The notes beneath the pieces are model-generated. The model was not told the DNA's origin and ran no database searches. It saw only the letters and a program-made list of their open reading frames with translations. This document shows, in pieces, positions 47,695 through 58,350 of a stretch of 64,000 bases of DNA; position 1 is the stretch's first letter, and each line of letters opens with the position of its first letter. The DNA lies in assembly GCA_025465355.1 (NCBI GenBank), contig JAODNN010000025.1:1-64000 (forward strand). The letters are read 5' to 3'. The translations under genes were made by a program, and so were the position numbers. Source of the stretch: Blastococcus sp. Its GTDB lineage: Bacteria; Actinomycetota; Actinomycetes; Mycobacteriales; Geodermatophilaceae.

Positions 47695-48048
47695 ATGTCG
47701 ACCTCGACGCTGACCCGTGCCCGTACCCGCTTCCCGTCGTCCGTGCTGGTGGCGGTGGGCCTGGCTGCCGGTTTCGGCGTCGCCCAGGGCACCGGCATCC
47801 GCGCTCTCGGGGGCGTCGTCCTCGCCGCCGGCGGCCTCGGTGCGGCCCGGCTCTGGTACCGGCGGCGTGGTCTGGCGGTCACGCTCGGCCTGGGCGCGCT
47901 GTACCTCGGCGCGTTCGTGCTCGCTCACGTGCTGGCACTCGGCCTCGGGTGGCCGGCCTGGCTGGCCGTGAGTCTGGTCACGCTGACCGCCGCAGGGGTG
48001 ACGTACGGGGTGGTCGACCGCCCGCAGGAGGACGCCGCGGCGTCCTGA
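47695..48048 (+). CDS. Small membrane protein of the MauE-DsbA operon
   Basis: 117 aa with three to four helices (VLVAVGLAAGFGVAQG; LGGVVLAAGGLGAARLWY; VTLGLGALYLGAFVLAHVLAL; WLAVSLVTLTAAGVTYGVV). Not a family I can name with a function. Its position 13 bases after the DsbA-like gene suggests an accessory role there. Confidence 0.8.
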   Translation: MSTSTLTRARTRFPSSVLVAVGLAAGFGVAQGTGIRALGGVVLAAGGLGAARLWYRRRGLAVTLGLGALYLGAFVLAHVLALGLGWPAWLAVSLVTLTAAGVTYGVVDRPQEDAAAS

Positions 48049-48147
48049 GCGCTTAGCATGGGAAGGTCGCCGGGCCGGCGACCGTTACTCCAGATGACGG
48101 GCGCATCAGAGCGCCGAATCCCCGAATTCCCTGAGGTGCCTTTTCGC

Positions 48148-50040
<1,893 letters not shown>

Positions 50041-50058
50041 TCCGTACCGCTTTCCCGG

Positions 50059-50119
50059 TTGATCATCGCCATCTGGCTGCCGCGTTCGGCGTGTCGACCA
50101 GCCAGATGACGATGATCAA
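50059..50119. repeat. 21-bp inverted repeat downstream of typA
   Basis: Arms at 50059-50079 and 50099-50119 pair over 21 bases with one mismatch, with a 19-base loop; part of the arm (CTGGCTGGTC) recurs just beyond. It may be the typA terminator, although it is much richer in A/T than other terminators in the window, or a small palindromic repeat element. Confidence 0.65.
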
Positions 50120-50284
50120 TCTGGCTGGTCGGAGTGGTGGCTCGCGTACGGGTTGTGACGACGGGCCGGGGGACGGCGACCCGCCCGTCCCGCGCTCACC
50201 ACGGGTCACGCTGGTATCGCCTTACGGTGTTCTGGGGGTCGTGTGGGCGGCTCCGGGCGAGCGACGAAAGGCGGCCGAACGCTG

Positions 50285-50785
50285 ATGACGACGATCACCC
50301 GAACAGCTCTGGTTCCTGAGGGTTTCCGGGGCGGGATCGATGTCCGGGTGAGTCTTCGAGCGGACGCCGGGTCGGGGGGCTCGCCCTTCGACGGTGCGTG
50401 GTTCCCGCGCAGCCGCGATCTCCCCGTCGAGATGCCCGAGCTGATCGCCGAGCTCGACCGCCGAGGGGTCCGGATCGAACGGTTCACCTACTCGCTCGAC
50501 GCATGGACGCCGGCGCCGCGCAAGGTCGTCGTCCAGGGCCGGGTGGTCCGCAGCGGCGGCTTCCGCAGCATGGACCCACAGGTCGTCTGCCTGACCTGGG
50601 ACGGCGGCACCAAGCGCGCCGACCTGCTGGTGGTGCCGCCGGAGACCGACGTCCTCACCGGCGCCCGCGCGCTGCGGCTCTGCACCCGGCGCGGCCTGCC
50701 GCGCTCGCCGCAGATGGTGCTCGCCGCGGCCCGCTCCACACCGTTGCCGCAGGTTCCCGACCTCCCCAGGACCCGGGCGGTCTGA
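50285..50785 (+). CDS. DUF5994 family protein
   Basis: 166 aa, soluble. The family pattern is clear: SPFDGAWFPRSRDLPVEMPELIAEL, YSLDAWTPAPRKVVVQGRVVRSGGFRS, then LLVVPPETD. DUF5994 is widespread in actinobacteria and has no known activity. No operon partner: typA is 245 bases upstream, the epimerase 117 bases downstream, with hairpin-like sequence in both gaps (10-bp repeat 50791-50800/50834-50843). Confidence 0.85.
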   Translation: MTTITRTALVPEGFRGGIDVRVSLRADAGSGGSPFDGAWFPRSRDLPVEMPELIAELDRRGVRIERFTYSLDAWTPAPRKVVVQGRVVRSGGFRSMDPQVVCLTWDGGTKRADLLVVPPETDVLTGARALRLCTRRGLPRSPQMVLAAARSTPLPQVPDLPRTRAV

Positions 50786-50901
50786 AGGAGGGCCCCCTTC
50801 TCCCCACCCCTCGCACGCTCGGGGCGGTGCCCTGAAGGGGGCCTTACGCCTGCCGCGAACCCGGTGGACGGCGGAGGACCGGCTCCGGTGGAGTGAGGGG
50901 C

Positions 50902-51879
50902 ATGCGGCTTCTCGTTCTCGGCGGTACTCGATTCCTCGGCCGGCACGTCGTCACGGCAGCGCTCGAGCGTGGTCACGAGGTGGCCACCTTCACGAGGGGC
51001 GTCTCGGGCGCCCCACCGCAGGGCGTCCGGGCACTGCACGGCGATCGCGACGACCCGGACGCGCTGCCGAAGGCGCTGGACGGTTGGGAGCCGGAGCTCG
51101 TCGTCGACACGTCGGGGCAGACCCGTGCCGCGGCCCGCAACGCCGCCGCAGCGCTCGCCGACGTGCGCGGCTACGCGTTCGTCAGCAGCCTCAACGCGTA
51201 CGCGAACTGGCCGCCGGGGCCGCTCGGGCGCGAGGACGACGAGCCGGCCTGGACGACGGACGACGACGAGTACGGCCCGATCAAGGCCGACAGCGAACGG
51301 ATCCTCAGGGCAGTGCTCGGCGACCGCTTCCTCACCGCCCGGGCCGGCCTGATCGTCGGCCCGTACGACCCGCTCTACCGGCTCGGCTGGTGGCTGGACC
51401 GCATCGCTCGCGGTGGCCGGGTCGTCGTCCCGGCCGCCCTCGACCAGCCGATCGCCCTCGTCGATGCCCGCGACCTCGGCGGGTGGCTGGTCGAGGCGGC
51501 GGAACGAGGCCTCTCCGGCGCGGTGAACGCCACCGGACCGGCCGGCATGGCGACCTTCGGCGGCCTGCTGGAGATCTGCCGCGAGGTCACCGGAGGCGAC
51601 GCCGAGTGGGTGCCGATCCCGGACGAGGAACTGCTGGCCGCCGGGGTGGAGCCGTGGCAGCACCTGCCGATGTGGCTGCCCGCCGACGAGGCCGCCACCG
51701 CCTGGGACGTCGACACCACCCGCGCCCGCGCGCTGGGTCTGCCCAGCCGGCCGGTGACCGACTCGGTCGCTGACACGTGGGCCTGGCAGCGGGTCGCCGA
51801 CCGCCCCACCGCCCCGCCCGGGCGTGAACTTCCGGGTCTGCCGCCCGAACTCGAAGAGACTCTCCTCGGCGCTCGCTGA
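50902..51879 (+). CDS. NAD-dependent epimerase/dehydratase (extended SDR)
   Basis: 325 aa from ATG 50902 (GGAGTGAGGGG upstream). Cofactor motif LLVLGGTRFLGRHVV; VVDTSG at beta-4; the catalytic region has FVSSLNAYANW and YGPIKADSER (Y-x3-K present as YGPIK). This form (LGGTRFLG) is close to plant-type mRNA-binding/epimerase-like proteins common in actinobacteria, whose substrate is unknown. C-terminal ~100 residues bind the substrate. Confidence 0.88.
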   Translation: MRLLVLGGTRFLGRHVVTAALERGHEVATFTRGVSGAPPQGVRALHGDRDDPDALPKALDGWEPELVVDTSGQTRAAARNAAAALADVRGYAFVSSLNAYANWPPGPLGREDDEPAWTTDDDEYGPIKADSERILRAVLGDRFLTARAGLIVGPYDPLYRLGWWLDRIARGGRVVVPAALDQPIALVDARDLGGWLVEAAERGLSGAVNATGPAGMATFGGLLEICREVTGGDAEWVPIPDEELLAAGVEPWQHLPMWLPADEAATAWDVDTTRARALGLPSRPVTDSVADTWAWQRVADRPTAPPGRELPGLPPELEETLLGAR

Positions 51880-51918
51880 GTACGGCTGTCGAGCGGGTGC
51901 CCGCCGAAGTCGAGCTTC

Positions 51919-52400
51919 TTACGGCACGACCGTGACCGGCCACCGTCCGGCTCGTACCAGCCGCACGGCGAGCGATCCCATCAGTCGATGCCCCGCGTGC
52001 GTCGACGCCCCGACCACCACAGCGTCGGCATGTGTCTCGGTGGCGACGCGGCACAACTCCCCGTACGGGTCGCCGCGCAGCGCCATGAACTCGGCCGTCA
52101 CGCCGACGTGGGCCGCGCCGGCCTCCACCTGGTGACGGACCTCCGTGGTGACGGCCGCGAGAGTCTCTTCGACCGGCCACGGACGGTCGGCGGCGAGAAG
52201 AGCGAGTGCGGGAGTGGTTGCGACGTACACAGCGACCAGGCGGGCATTCTCGCGGCGTGCCAGTCCGGCTGCGTATGCGCCCGCTCGCAGGGAGGTCGGC
52301 GAGCCGTCGAAGCCAACCACCACCACCTTCGGCCCGTCGGTGCCCAGCTCGAAATCCCCGCCGGCCCCAGGGGAGCCCTCGCTCCGCCGTTCCTCGTCCA
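51919..52400 (-). CDS. Universal stress protein (UspA family)
   Basis: 160 aa. VVVVGFDGSPTSLRAGAYAA at the N-terminus and the ATP-binding signature VVVGASTHAGHRLMGSLAVR (G-x2-x-H-x(9)-G-S-type) near the end show an ATP-binding Usp. A ~25-residue Ser/Gly-rich N-terminal extension precedes the domain. The start overlaps the stop of the membrane protein upstream by one base (ATGA), so they are cotranslated. Confidence 0.9.
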
Positions 52401-53219
52401 TCAGGCGGAACCCTCTGATCCGGATTCTTCGCTCGTGCTGGTGGGAGCGTCGGAGGGCGTCGCGGGATCTGTCGTCGCCGTGGTCGGGGACGCCGGCGAT
52501 GTGGAGGGGGCGGTCTGCCGGGGCTGATCCGTCGAGGTGGGCGCTGAGGTGGGCGCCGAGGTGGGCGCCGAGGTCGACGCAGGGGCAGAGGCGGATGAGG
52601 AAGGGCTGCTGGATGCAGTGGTCGTCGGTGCAGGGCCGGTGGACGGCTGGGTCGGGTGCCTCCTCCGTGTCCTCGGTCCTCGACCGTTCCGGGGCATCCG
52701 TCGTGCCGTGGGTGGGTTCCCGTCGGCGGCCCGGGGCGTGCTCGCCGCATCGGGGTCCACGGTCGGCGGCGCGGGGTGCACCCGGAACCGGCCGGTCCCG
52801 ACAGTCACGGATGCGGTTGCGGGCGGCCGGGTGATGGCAGGGGGTCCCGGGGGAGCGGCCACCGGCCCCGCGGAGGTCGGTGCGGCCGGGACGGAATGCC
52901 CATCCTGCTGTGTGGAGGACGGATCGTTCCCGGCGCCGGCGAGCAGCGCCCCTCCGACCAGCACCCCTCCGACCAGCACCGCGACGCCCGTCGCGACGCC
53001 CGCGGCGGCCCCGACGCGGCGAGGGGGGTGGCGCACCCGCACCTCGTTCGGGGGGGAGCGCAGTGGCTCCCGGGGCCGGTCAGCCTCTCCGGGCCGGTCA
53101 GCGAGGATGCGCGCTGCGGCAAGGGCAGCGGGACTCAGCCGTGGACGTCCGGACCGGAGGTCGGTGAGCACCACCTGGGCGAGTGTCGCCCGCAGTCGCG
53201 CCTCGTCGTCCCCGTACAT
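52401..53219 (-). CDS. Membrane-anchored protein with Ser/Thr/Pro-rich tail (anti-sigma-like layout)
   Basis: 272 aa from ATG 53219. Cytoplasmic N-terminal ~60 residues (EARLRATLAQVVLTDLRSGR) have no zinc motif, then a TM helix (GVATGVAVLVGGVLVGGALLAG, ~75-97), then an extracytoplasmic low-complexity tail rich in Pro/Thr/Ser with a repeated APTS unit (12-bp DNA repeat at 52540-52580). The topology resembles anti-sigma factors or mucin-like surface proteins, but no family domain is recognised. UspA is coupled downstream. Confidence 0.7.
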   Translation of the reverse strand: MYGDDEARLRATLAQVVLTDLRSGRPRLSPAALAAARILADRPGEADRPREPLRSPPNEVRVRHPPRRVGAAAGVATGVAVLVGGVLVGGALLAGAGNDPSSTQQDGHSVPAAPTSAGPVAAPPGPPAITRPPATASVTVGTGRFRVHPAPPTVDPDAASTPRAADGNPPTARRMPRNGRGPRTRRRHPTQPSTGPAPTTTASSSPSSSASAPASTSAPTSAPTSAPTSTDQPRQTAPSTSPASPTTATTDPATPSDAPTSTSEESGSEGSA

Positions 53220-53287
53220 CGGAGCTCCCTCGTGCAGATGGTGGCCGAGGGTCTCGGCCGGATGGTGCGGGCCGTGGGCCCCGGGGG

Positions 53288-54151
53288 TCAGTCCGCCAGC
53301 ACCGCTTGGATGTCGAGTTCCACCAGCAGGTGCGTGCCGACCAGGGAGAGGCCCAGTTCGACCGCCTGGTTCCAGTTCATGCGGAAGTCCTCCCGGTTGA
53401 GACGGGCGGTGGCCGTGAATCCGGCCCGGACACCGCCCCACGGGTCAGGGCGGGTGCCGCTGTAGCGGACCTCGAGCGGTACCGCGCGGGCCGTGCCGGC
53501 CAGATCGAGCCGGCCGTGCACGATCCAGCGACCGGGCCCGGCGGCCTCCACCGAGGTGCTGTCGTACCGGATCTCGGCGAACTGGCCGGCATCGAGGAAG
53601 TCGGCGGAGCGCAGGTGCTCGTCGCGCTGCTCGTTGCCGGTGTCGATGCTGTCGGCGTCGAGGCGCGCCTGGCACCAGGACTGCTCGACGGAGTCTGAGA
53701 CGACCAGCTCCCCCGAGAAGCGGCGGAAGCGACCGTGGACCTTGGACAGCCCGAGGTGCTGGGCGGTGATGGCGATCGTCGAGTGCGCCGGGTCGATCGT
53801 CCATCGCCCCGGGCGCGGGGTCCCTGCATCGCCAGGGCGGGCGAGGGTCACCACCCCGAGGTCCAGGCCGTTCGCGGGGATCGTCACGGCGCGGGCGACG
53901 GGCAGGGCGCCGGGGGCCGCGACGATCACCGTCGCAGGGCCGGCCGTCGGGACGAGAACGGCGAAGCTGCCGTCCGTGCCCACGGCGCCCCGACCGAGCT
54001 GGCCACCTGCCGGGCCGACGAGAGTGATCGTCGCCTGTTCGAGCGGCCAACCGCCCCGTCCGTGGACCGCTCCGGAAACTCGGACCGGCCGCTGCTCGCC
54101 GACGCCTCCCCGGACACCGTGTCCGTCGCCCGTGAGCAGGCCGTCGTTCAC
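53288..54151 (-). CDS. Carboxypeptidase-regulatory-like domain fused to YceI (YceI copy 3)
   Basis: 287 aa. Residues ~20-105 form a beta-sandwich like CarboxypepD_reg (RVSGAVHGRGGWPLEQATIT ... GTDGSFAVLVPTAGPATVIVAAPG). Residues ~115-287 are a full YceI domain: GRWTIDPAHSTIAITAQHLG, SIDTGNEQRDEHLRSADFLD, AEIRYDSTSV and LLVELDIQAVL. GTG start overlaps the stop of the DHA2 transporter (GTGA), which carries the same sandwich domain three times at its own C-terminus. No signal peptide. The fused lipid/quinone-binding domain could present ligand to the transporter; that is inference. Confidence 0.9.
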   Translation of the reverse strand: MNDGLLTGDGHGVRGGVGEQRPVRVSGAVHGRGGWPLEQATITLVGPAGGQLGRGAVGTDGSFAVLVPTAGPATVIVAAPGALPVARAVTIPANGLDLGVVTLARPGDAGTPRPGRWTIDPAHSTIAITAQHLGLSKVHGRFRRFSGELVVSDSVEQSWCQARLDADSIDTGNEQRDEHLRSADFLDAGQFAEIRYDSTSVEAAGPGRWIVHGRLDLAGTARAVPLEVRYSGTRPDPWGGVRAGFTATARLNREDFRMNWNQAVELGLSLVGTHLLVELDIQAVLAD

Positions 54152-56577
54152 CGGATTTCCCCGAGAGTCACGTCCGTTTCGACGTCGGCTCCGGCAACCA
54201 GGTTCAGTCCGGTGGCCACGGGGGCGTAGCCACTGGCGACGAGGCTGTAGGTGCCCGCGAGCAGATCCTCGAAGGCGTACTCGCCCTTCTCCCCGGTGAA
54301 GGTGGTGGCAAGCACGTTCCCGGTGTCGTCGAGCAGGGTGACGGTGGCCTCGGGGAGGGGGCGCTCGTCGCTGTACGCACGCACGACGCCGCTCACGCGG
54401 GCACCGCCGACCAGGACGACGTCCTGCTCGACCGCGGCGCCGTCCCCGAGCTGGACGGTGACCGCCACCGGCTGGTGGCCCGGGGCCTGGCCGGCCAGGG
54501 TGTAGGAGCCGGCGAGGAGATCGCCGAGGGCGAACCGGCCGTCGTCCCCCGTGATTGCGCTGTCCACGACCTCGCCCTGGACGTCGGTGAGGGTGATCAG
54601 CGCGCCGGCCAGTGGCTCGTCGTCCCGTCCGCGCACGCGGCCGTGCAGCAAGGCGTTGCCGGCAAGGACGACGTCGCGGTGCACGGGGGAGTCGGCGAGC
54701 GCCACCATCGCGGCGTTGGGCGACAGGTTCGGCGCCGCGGCGATCAGCAGGTAGGTCCCGCCGGCCCAGGGGTGCAGCCGGTAGTCACCGTCGGGTCCGG
54801 AACGGGTCCGGTCGATCTGTCGTCCGCTGACATCGGTGAGGGTCACCGAGGCGCCGGCCAGTGGCCGGCCGTCGCCGCGCAGGACCCGGCCGATGATGAC
54901 CCGGTCGGTCAGGTCACCGGGATAGGACGGGGCCACAGCGGCGTGCGGCTCGGGGGACATGACGAGTTCCTCGGCGGCTTCCGCCGGGACGACGTGCTCC
55001 GGCGTGGGCTCCTCGGTCGTGAGGGCGTTGGAGCGCCGCAGCGGGACCTCCTTGATGAACAGGACGGCGATGACCGCGACCGCGGAGATCACTGCCGCGT
55101 AGACGAACACGTCGCCGATGACGTCGCCGTAGACGGCGCGGATGAGGTGCTGGATCGGTGCCGGCAACACGGTGAGGTCCAGCGACTCGGACCCGCCGCC
55201 CTTCTGCGTCGGCACGCCCATGGCGCGGAGCCCTTGGGCCACCCGCTCGCTGACGCGCGTCGCGGCGATCGAGCCGAGGACCGAGACCCCGGCGGCACCG
55301 CCCAACGAGCGGAAGAACGTGACCACCGACGACGCGGCGCCGATGTTCCGCATGTCCACGGTGTTCTGCACCGCCAGCACCAGGTTCTGCATCGACATGC
55401 CCACCCCGAGGCCGAGCAGCGCCATGTAGCAGGCCATGAGCCCGTAGCTGGTGCGGTGGTCGATGGTCCCGAGCAGTGCCATTCCGGCGACCAGCAGGAC
55501 CGTGCCGGAGACCAGGAACACCTTCCACTTGCCGAACCGCGTGATGAGCAGGCCGGAGACCGTGGAGGAGATCAGCAGTGCGCCGATCATCGGGATGGTC
55601 GCCAGTCCGGCCTTCGTCGGGGACCAGCCCCGGGCGATCTGGAAGTACTGCCCGAAGAAGACCGAGGCACCGAACATGGCGACGCCGACGGCGATCGAGG
55701 CGATGATCGCCAGGGCGGTGGTGCGGTCGCGCAGGATCGACAGCGGGATGATCGGCTCCGGCACCCGGCTCTCGACCAGGATCGTGAGCAGCAGGGCGAG
55801 CACGCCGCCGCCGGCCATGGCCGCCGACTGCCAGGACACCCAGTCGAACTTCGAACCGGCGAAGGTCACCCAGACGAGCAGCAGGCTGACGCCGGCGGTG
55901 ATGAGGGTGGCGCCGAGCCAGTCGATGCTGACCTTCCGCTTGATGGTGGGCAGGTGCAGCGTCTTCTGCAGGAGCGCGAGGGCCACCAGGGCGACGGGGA
56001 CGCAGACGTAGAAGGTCCACCGCCAGCCCAGCCACGAGGTGTCGACGATGACGCCACCGAGCAGGGGGCCACCCACGGTGGCCACGGCCATGACCGCGCC
56101 GAGGTAGCCCGAGTACTTGCCGCGCTCGCGGGGCGGGATCATCGCGCCGATCACGACCTGGGCGAGGGCCTGCAGGCCGCCCATGCCGGCGCCCTGGATC
56201 ACGCGGAAGACGATGAGCATGCCCATCGACTGCGTCAGGCCGCACAGGGCGGAGCCGACGACGAAGATCACGATGGCCAGCTGGACGAGCAGCTTCTTGC
56301 TGAAGAGATCGGAGAGCTTGCCCCAGATGGGGGTCGCCGCTGTGGCGGCCAGCAGAGCGGCCGTGACGACCCACGTGTACTGGGACTGCGTGCCATGGAG
56401 CTTGGAGGTGATCGTCGGGAGGGCGTTGGCGACGATCGTCGAGCTCAGGAGGCCGACGAACAAGGCCAGCAGCAGGCCGCTGAGCGCCTCCAGCGTCTCC
56501 CGTTTGGACATCGGCGCGGCCGTGGCCGTGGCCGTGGGCGTGGCCGTGGCCCGCTCGGCTCGGTGGGTCGTGGTCAT
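54148..56577 (-). CDS. DHA2 (EmrB/QacA) efflux transporter fused to three carboxypeptidase-regulatory-like domains
   Basis: 809 aa from ATG 56577 with AAAGGA upstream; about 300 residues longer than ordinary DHA2 exporters. Residues ~25-525 are a 14-helix proton antiporter: GLLLALFVGLLSSTIVANALP, WVVTAALLAATAATPIWGKL, motif A-like GKLSDLFSKK, RVIQGAGMGGLQ and motif C GGPLLGGVIVD. From ~549 three beta-sandwich repeats follow, each starting like VIIGRVLRGDGRPLAGASVT, LLHGRVRGRDDEPLAGALIT or RVSGVVRAYSDERPLPEATV, and each with a G-x-Y/F-x-L/F-x-D/L-L-A-G-x-Y core. The N-terminus has a short Ala/Thr repeat. Coupled to the YceI fusion. Substrate unknown. Confidence 0.93.
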   Translation of the reverse strand: MTTTHRAERATATPTATATAAPMSKRETLEALSGLLLALFVGLLSSTIVANALPTITSKLHGTQSQYTWVVTAALLAATAATPIWGKLSDLFSKKLLVQLAIVIFVVGSALCGLTQSMGMLIVFRVIQGAGMGGLQALAQVVIGAMIPPRERGKYSGYLGAVMAVATVGGPLLGGVIVDTSWLGWRWTFYVCVPVALVALALLQKTLHLPTIKRKVSIDWLGATLITAGVSLLLVWVTFAGSKFDWVSWQSAAMAGGGVLALLLTILVESRVPEPIIPLSILRDRTTALAIIASIAVGVAMFGASVFFGQYFQIARGWSPTKAGLATIPMIGALLISSTVSGLLITRFGKWKVFLVSGTVLLVAGMALLGTIDHRTSYGLMACYMALLGLGVGMSMQNLVLAVQNTVDMRNIGAASSVVTFFRSLGGAAGVSVLGSIAATRVSERVAQGLRAMGVPTQKGGGSESLDLTVLPAPIQHLIRAVYGDVIGDVFVYAAVISAVAVIAVLFIKEVPLRRSNALTTEEPTPEHVVPAEAAEELVMSPEPHAAVAPSYPGDLTDRVIIGRVLRGDGRPLAGASVTLTDVSGRQIDRTRSGPDGDYRLHPWAGGTYLLIAAAPNLSPNAAMVALADSPVHRDVVLAGNALLHGRVRGRDDEPLAGALITLTDVQGEVVDSAITGDDGRFALGDLLAGSYTLAGQAPGHQPVAVTVQLGDGAAVEQDVVLVGGARVSGVVRAYSDERPLPEATVTLLDDTGNVLATTFTGEKGEYAFEDLLAGTYSLVASGYAPVATGLNLVAGADVETDVTLGEIR

Positions 56578-56883
56578 TCGGTGTTCCTTTGCGGTGTCGG
56601 TCGCCGGACTGGTCCGGTTCGGTTCAGAGGGGCGCCTTGTGAGCGCGGCAAGGTCGTGCGCGGGATACCCCGGGACGCCGGAGTCAGGACGTTTCGGCAG
56701 CCACGGTCTCGTGCTGCTCCCGCGGACGGGCCGGGCCGGGCCGGGCCGAAGACGGTGATCTCCTATGCCGGGCCGTCGTCCCTGCGGTCGTGCGCGATCG
56801 CGAGCAGCCGGCCGGCAGGGCCGATACTCGCCATGGCACCAAGAATCCGTACCCCCTGACGGCCGACTACTACCGTTCCTTTG

Positions 56884-56898
56884 GTTGCTGAACGCAAC
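56884..56898 (-). promoter_or_regulatory. Inverted repeat GTTGC-N5-GCAAC beside a TATATA box
   Basis: GTTGCTGAACGCAAC (56884-56898) is directly followed by TATATAAC on the plus strand, i.e. on the minus strand a TATATA -10-like box runs into the repeat. This is the most AT-rich spot in the 558-base gap 56578-57135 and suits a repressor-controlled promoter for the DHA2 transporter, with a leader of about 300 bases. I see no gene in the leader. Confidence 0.45.
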
Positions 56899-57135
56899 TA
56901 TATAACCCCAGGGTCCGGCTCGCCCACCCTTTGTAAATGTGACATGCACGGCACCGTGCCTCGCGCGGGCCTCGGAGCCGCAGTGGCTGCCCCGCCGTGG
57001 CGAGCTCGGCGCCGCATCGACGTCCGGATGCTCCCCGGTGACCACACTGTCACGGCGCACCCGCTGGACCGGGCAGAGGGCGATCTGCGGCCCGGAGCCG
57101 CAGACGCGGGCTCCGGAGAGACGTAGAACTCTGGG

Positions 57136-57654
57136 ATGGAGACGTGGGATGCCATCCGGGCGCGCCGCAACGTGCGCCAGTACACCGACCAGCCGATCCC
57201 GCGCGACCACCTCGAGCGCATCCTCGAGGCGGGGCGGCGCGCACCGTCGTCGTCGAACTGGCAGCCGTGGGACTTCGTCGTCGTCACCGATCGCGAGCAG
57301 CTCGTCGAGCTGGCGAAGGCCTGGCCGCAGGGGGGACGGCACATCGCCCAGTCGGCGGCCACGATCACCCTCGTCGGCAGGGAACAGGAGGAGGAGCGGC
57401 AGCGCAGCTGGCTGTACTACGACTTCGGTCAGGCGACGGCCAACATGATGATCACGGCGACCGACCTCGGTATCGGGTCCGGCCACTCGGCGGTGGTCGA
57501 CCAGGAGCAGGCGCAGCGCGTGCTCGGGTTTCCCGACGGTTACTTCGCCGTCGTCATGATCGGTCTCGGGTACCCGGCCGACCGGCCGTTACGGCCGATC
57601 CTCAACCCGGATCGCCGGCCCTTCGACGAGGTCGTGCACTGGGACCGTTGGTAG
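57136..57654 (+). CDS. Nitroreductase family protein
   Basis: FMN-dependent NAD(P)H oxidoreductase, 172 aa. N-terminal DAIRARRNVRQYTDQPIP with the FMN-phosphate Arg residues, APSSSNWQPWDFVVVTD at the flavin site, and the second flavin region GLGYPADRP near the C-terminus. Short form, similar to the Frm2/YdjA-type or FldZ-related reductases. Probably reduces nitro compounds, quinones or enones. Followed by a hairpin terminator. Confidence 0.92.
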   Translation: METWDAIRARRNVRQYTDQPIPRDHLERILEAGRRAPSSSNWQPWDFVVVTDREQLVELAKAWPQGGRHIAQSAATITLVGREQEEERQRSWLYYDFGQATANMMITATDLGIGSGHSAVVDQEQAQRVLGFPDGYFAVVMIGLGYPADRPLRPILNPDRRPFDEVVHWDRW

Positions 57655-57661
57655 CGCGACA

Positions 57662-57702
57662 CGACGCTGGGCCGCCCCGGGGATCGGGACGGCCCAGCGT
57701 CG
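57662..57702. terminator. Hairpin terminator between convergent genes
   Basis: 13-bp perfect stem CGACGCTGGGCCG / CGGCCCAGCGTCG with a 15-base loop in the 63-base gap between the nitroreductase and the frameshifted secreted gene. Confidence 0.8.
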
Positions 57703-57717
57703 ATCGATGGCCCGGGA

Positions 57718-58232
57718 CTATCCGAGGTCGGAGTAGATGACCACGGCCCGGCTGGTGAACCCGACGGAGGCGCCGGGGAAGGCGCTGCTGTCCTGCGCGG
57801 CGACGCCCTGGTTCTGGCCGGCGACCAAGCTCGTGTGCGCGTCGAGCTTGTGCAGCGCGGCGTTGGCCTTCTCGGCCGCCGTGGGCTGGCTCCTGAAGTC
57901 GCTGAACGGGTGGCTCCGGCACCGTGCGAGCCCTGGTCGCCCGGGGTCACCGCCCAGGAGGTCAGGTCGACCGACGCCGCCAGCGTGGCCTCGGTGCGGA
58001 CCTGCCCGCCGTCGGCCTCGGCGGCGGCGGCGAGGTTGGCCATGCCGGTCTGCGCGTCGAGCCGGTAGTTCGGTGGGATCGCGCCGAAGGTCCGCACCGG
58101 GGTCGTGGGGGCAGCCGCGGCGATGCCGGGACTGCCGGCGGCCAGCACGGCACCCAGCGACAGGGTCGCGAGCGCGGTGGCACGCCGGCGGCGACGGCCG
58201 GGAACACAAGTTGCAGAAGTGTGTGGAGTCAC
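57718..58232 (-). pseudogene. Secreted protein gene with an apparent frameshift
   Basis: Frame A, from GTG 58232, encodes a basic n-region and an Ala-rich signal peptide (ALATLSLGAVLAAGSPG, cleavage near AAAAP), then GAIPPNYRLDAQTGMANLAA and RTEATLAASVDLTSWAVTPG to about 57912. Sense then continues in frame B: HPFSDFRSQPTAAEKANAAL, HKLDAHTSLVAGQNQGVAAQ and GFTSRAVVIYSDLG, ending at TAG 57718. Neither frame is a whole protein; together they make ~170 aa. I do not recognise the family. A single-base indel, either real decay or a sequencing error, explains it. Confidence 0.65.
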
Positions 58233-58350
58233 TGATCCGGACACGGCGGTACTTCGGCAACTACGTCGGGTGACTCCACCCCGACTCACCTCGGAGGGCC
58301 CCCCGATGATCAGCTGACCTGGTCATTCATCGTCCCGGCTCACCGTGGAC

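Noticed and set aside
54148-57486. Longer version of the fused transporter beginning near 57486
   Set aside because: The first 300 codons overlap the nitroreductase gene in antisense and show no protein character; the start at 56577 has a ribosome site and the normal MFS N-terminus.
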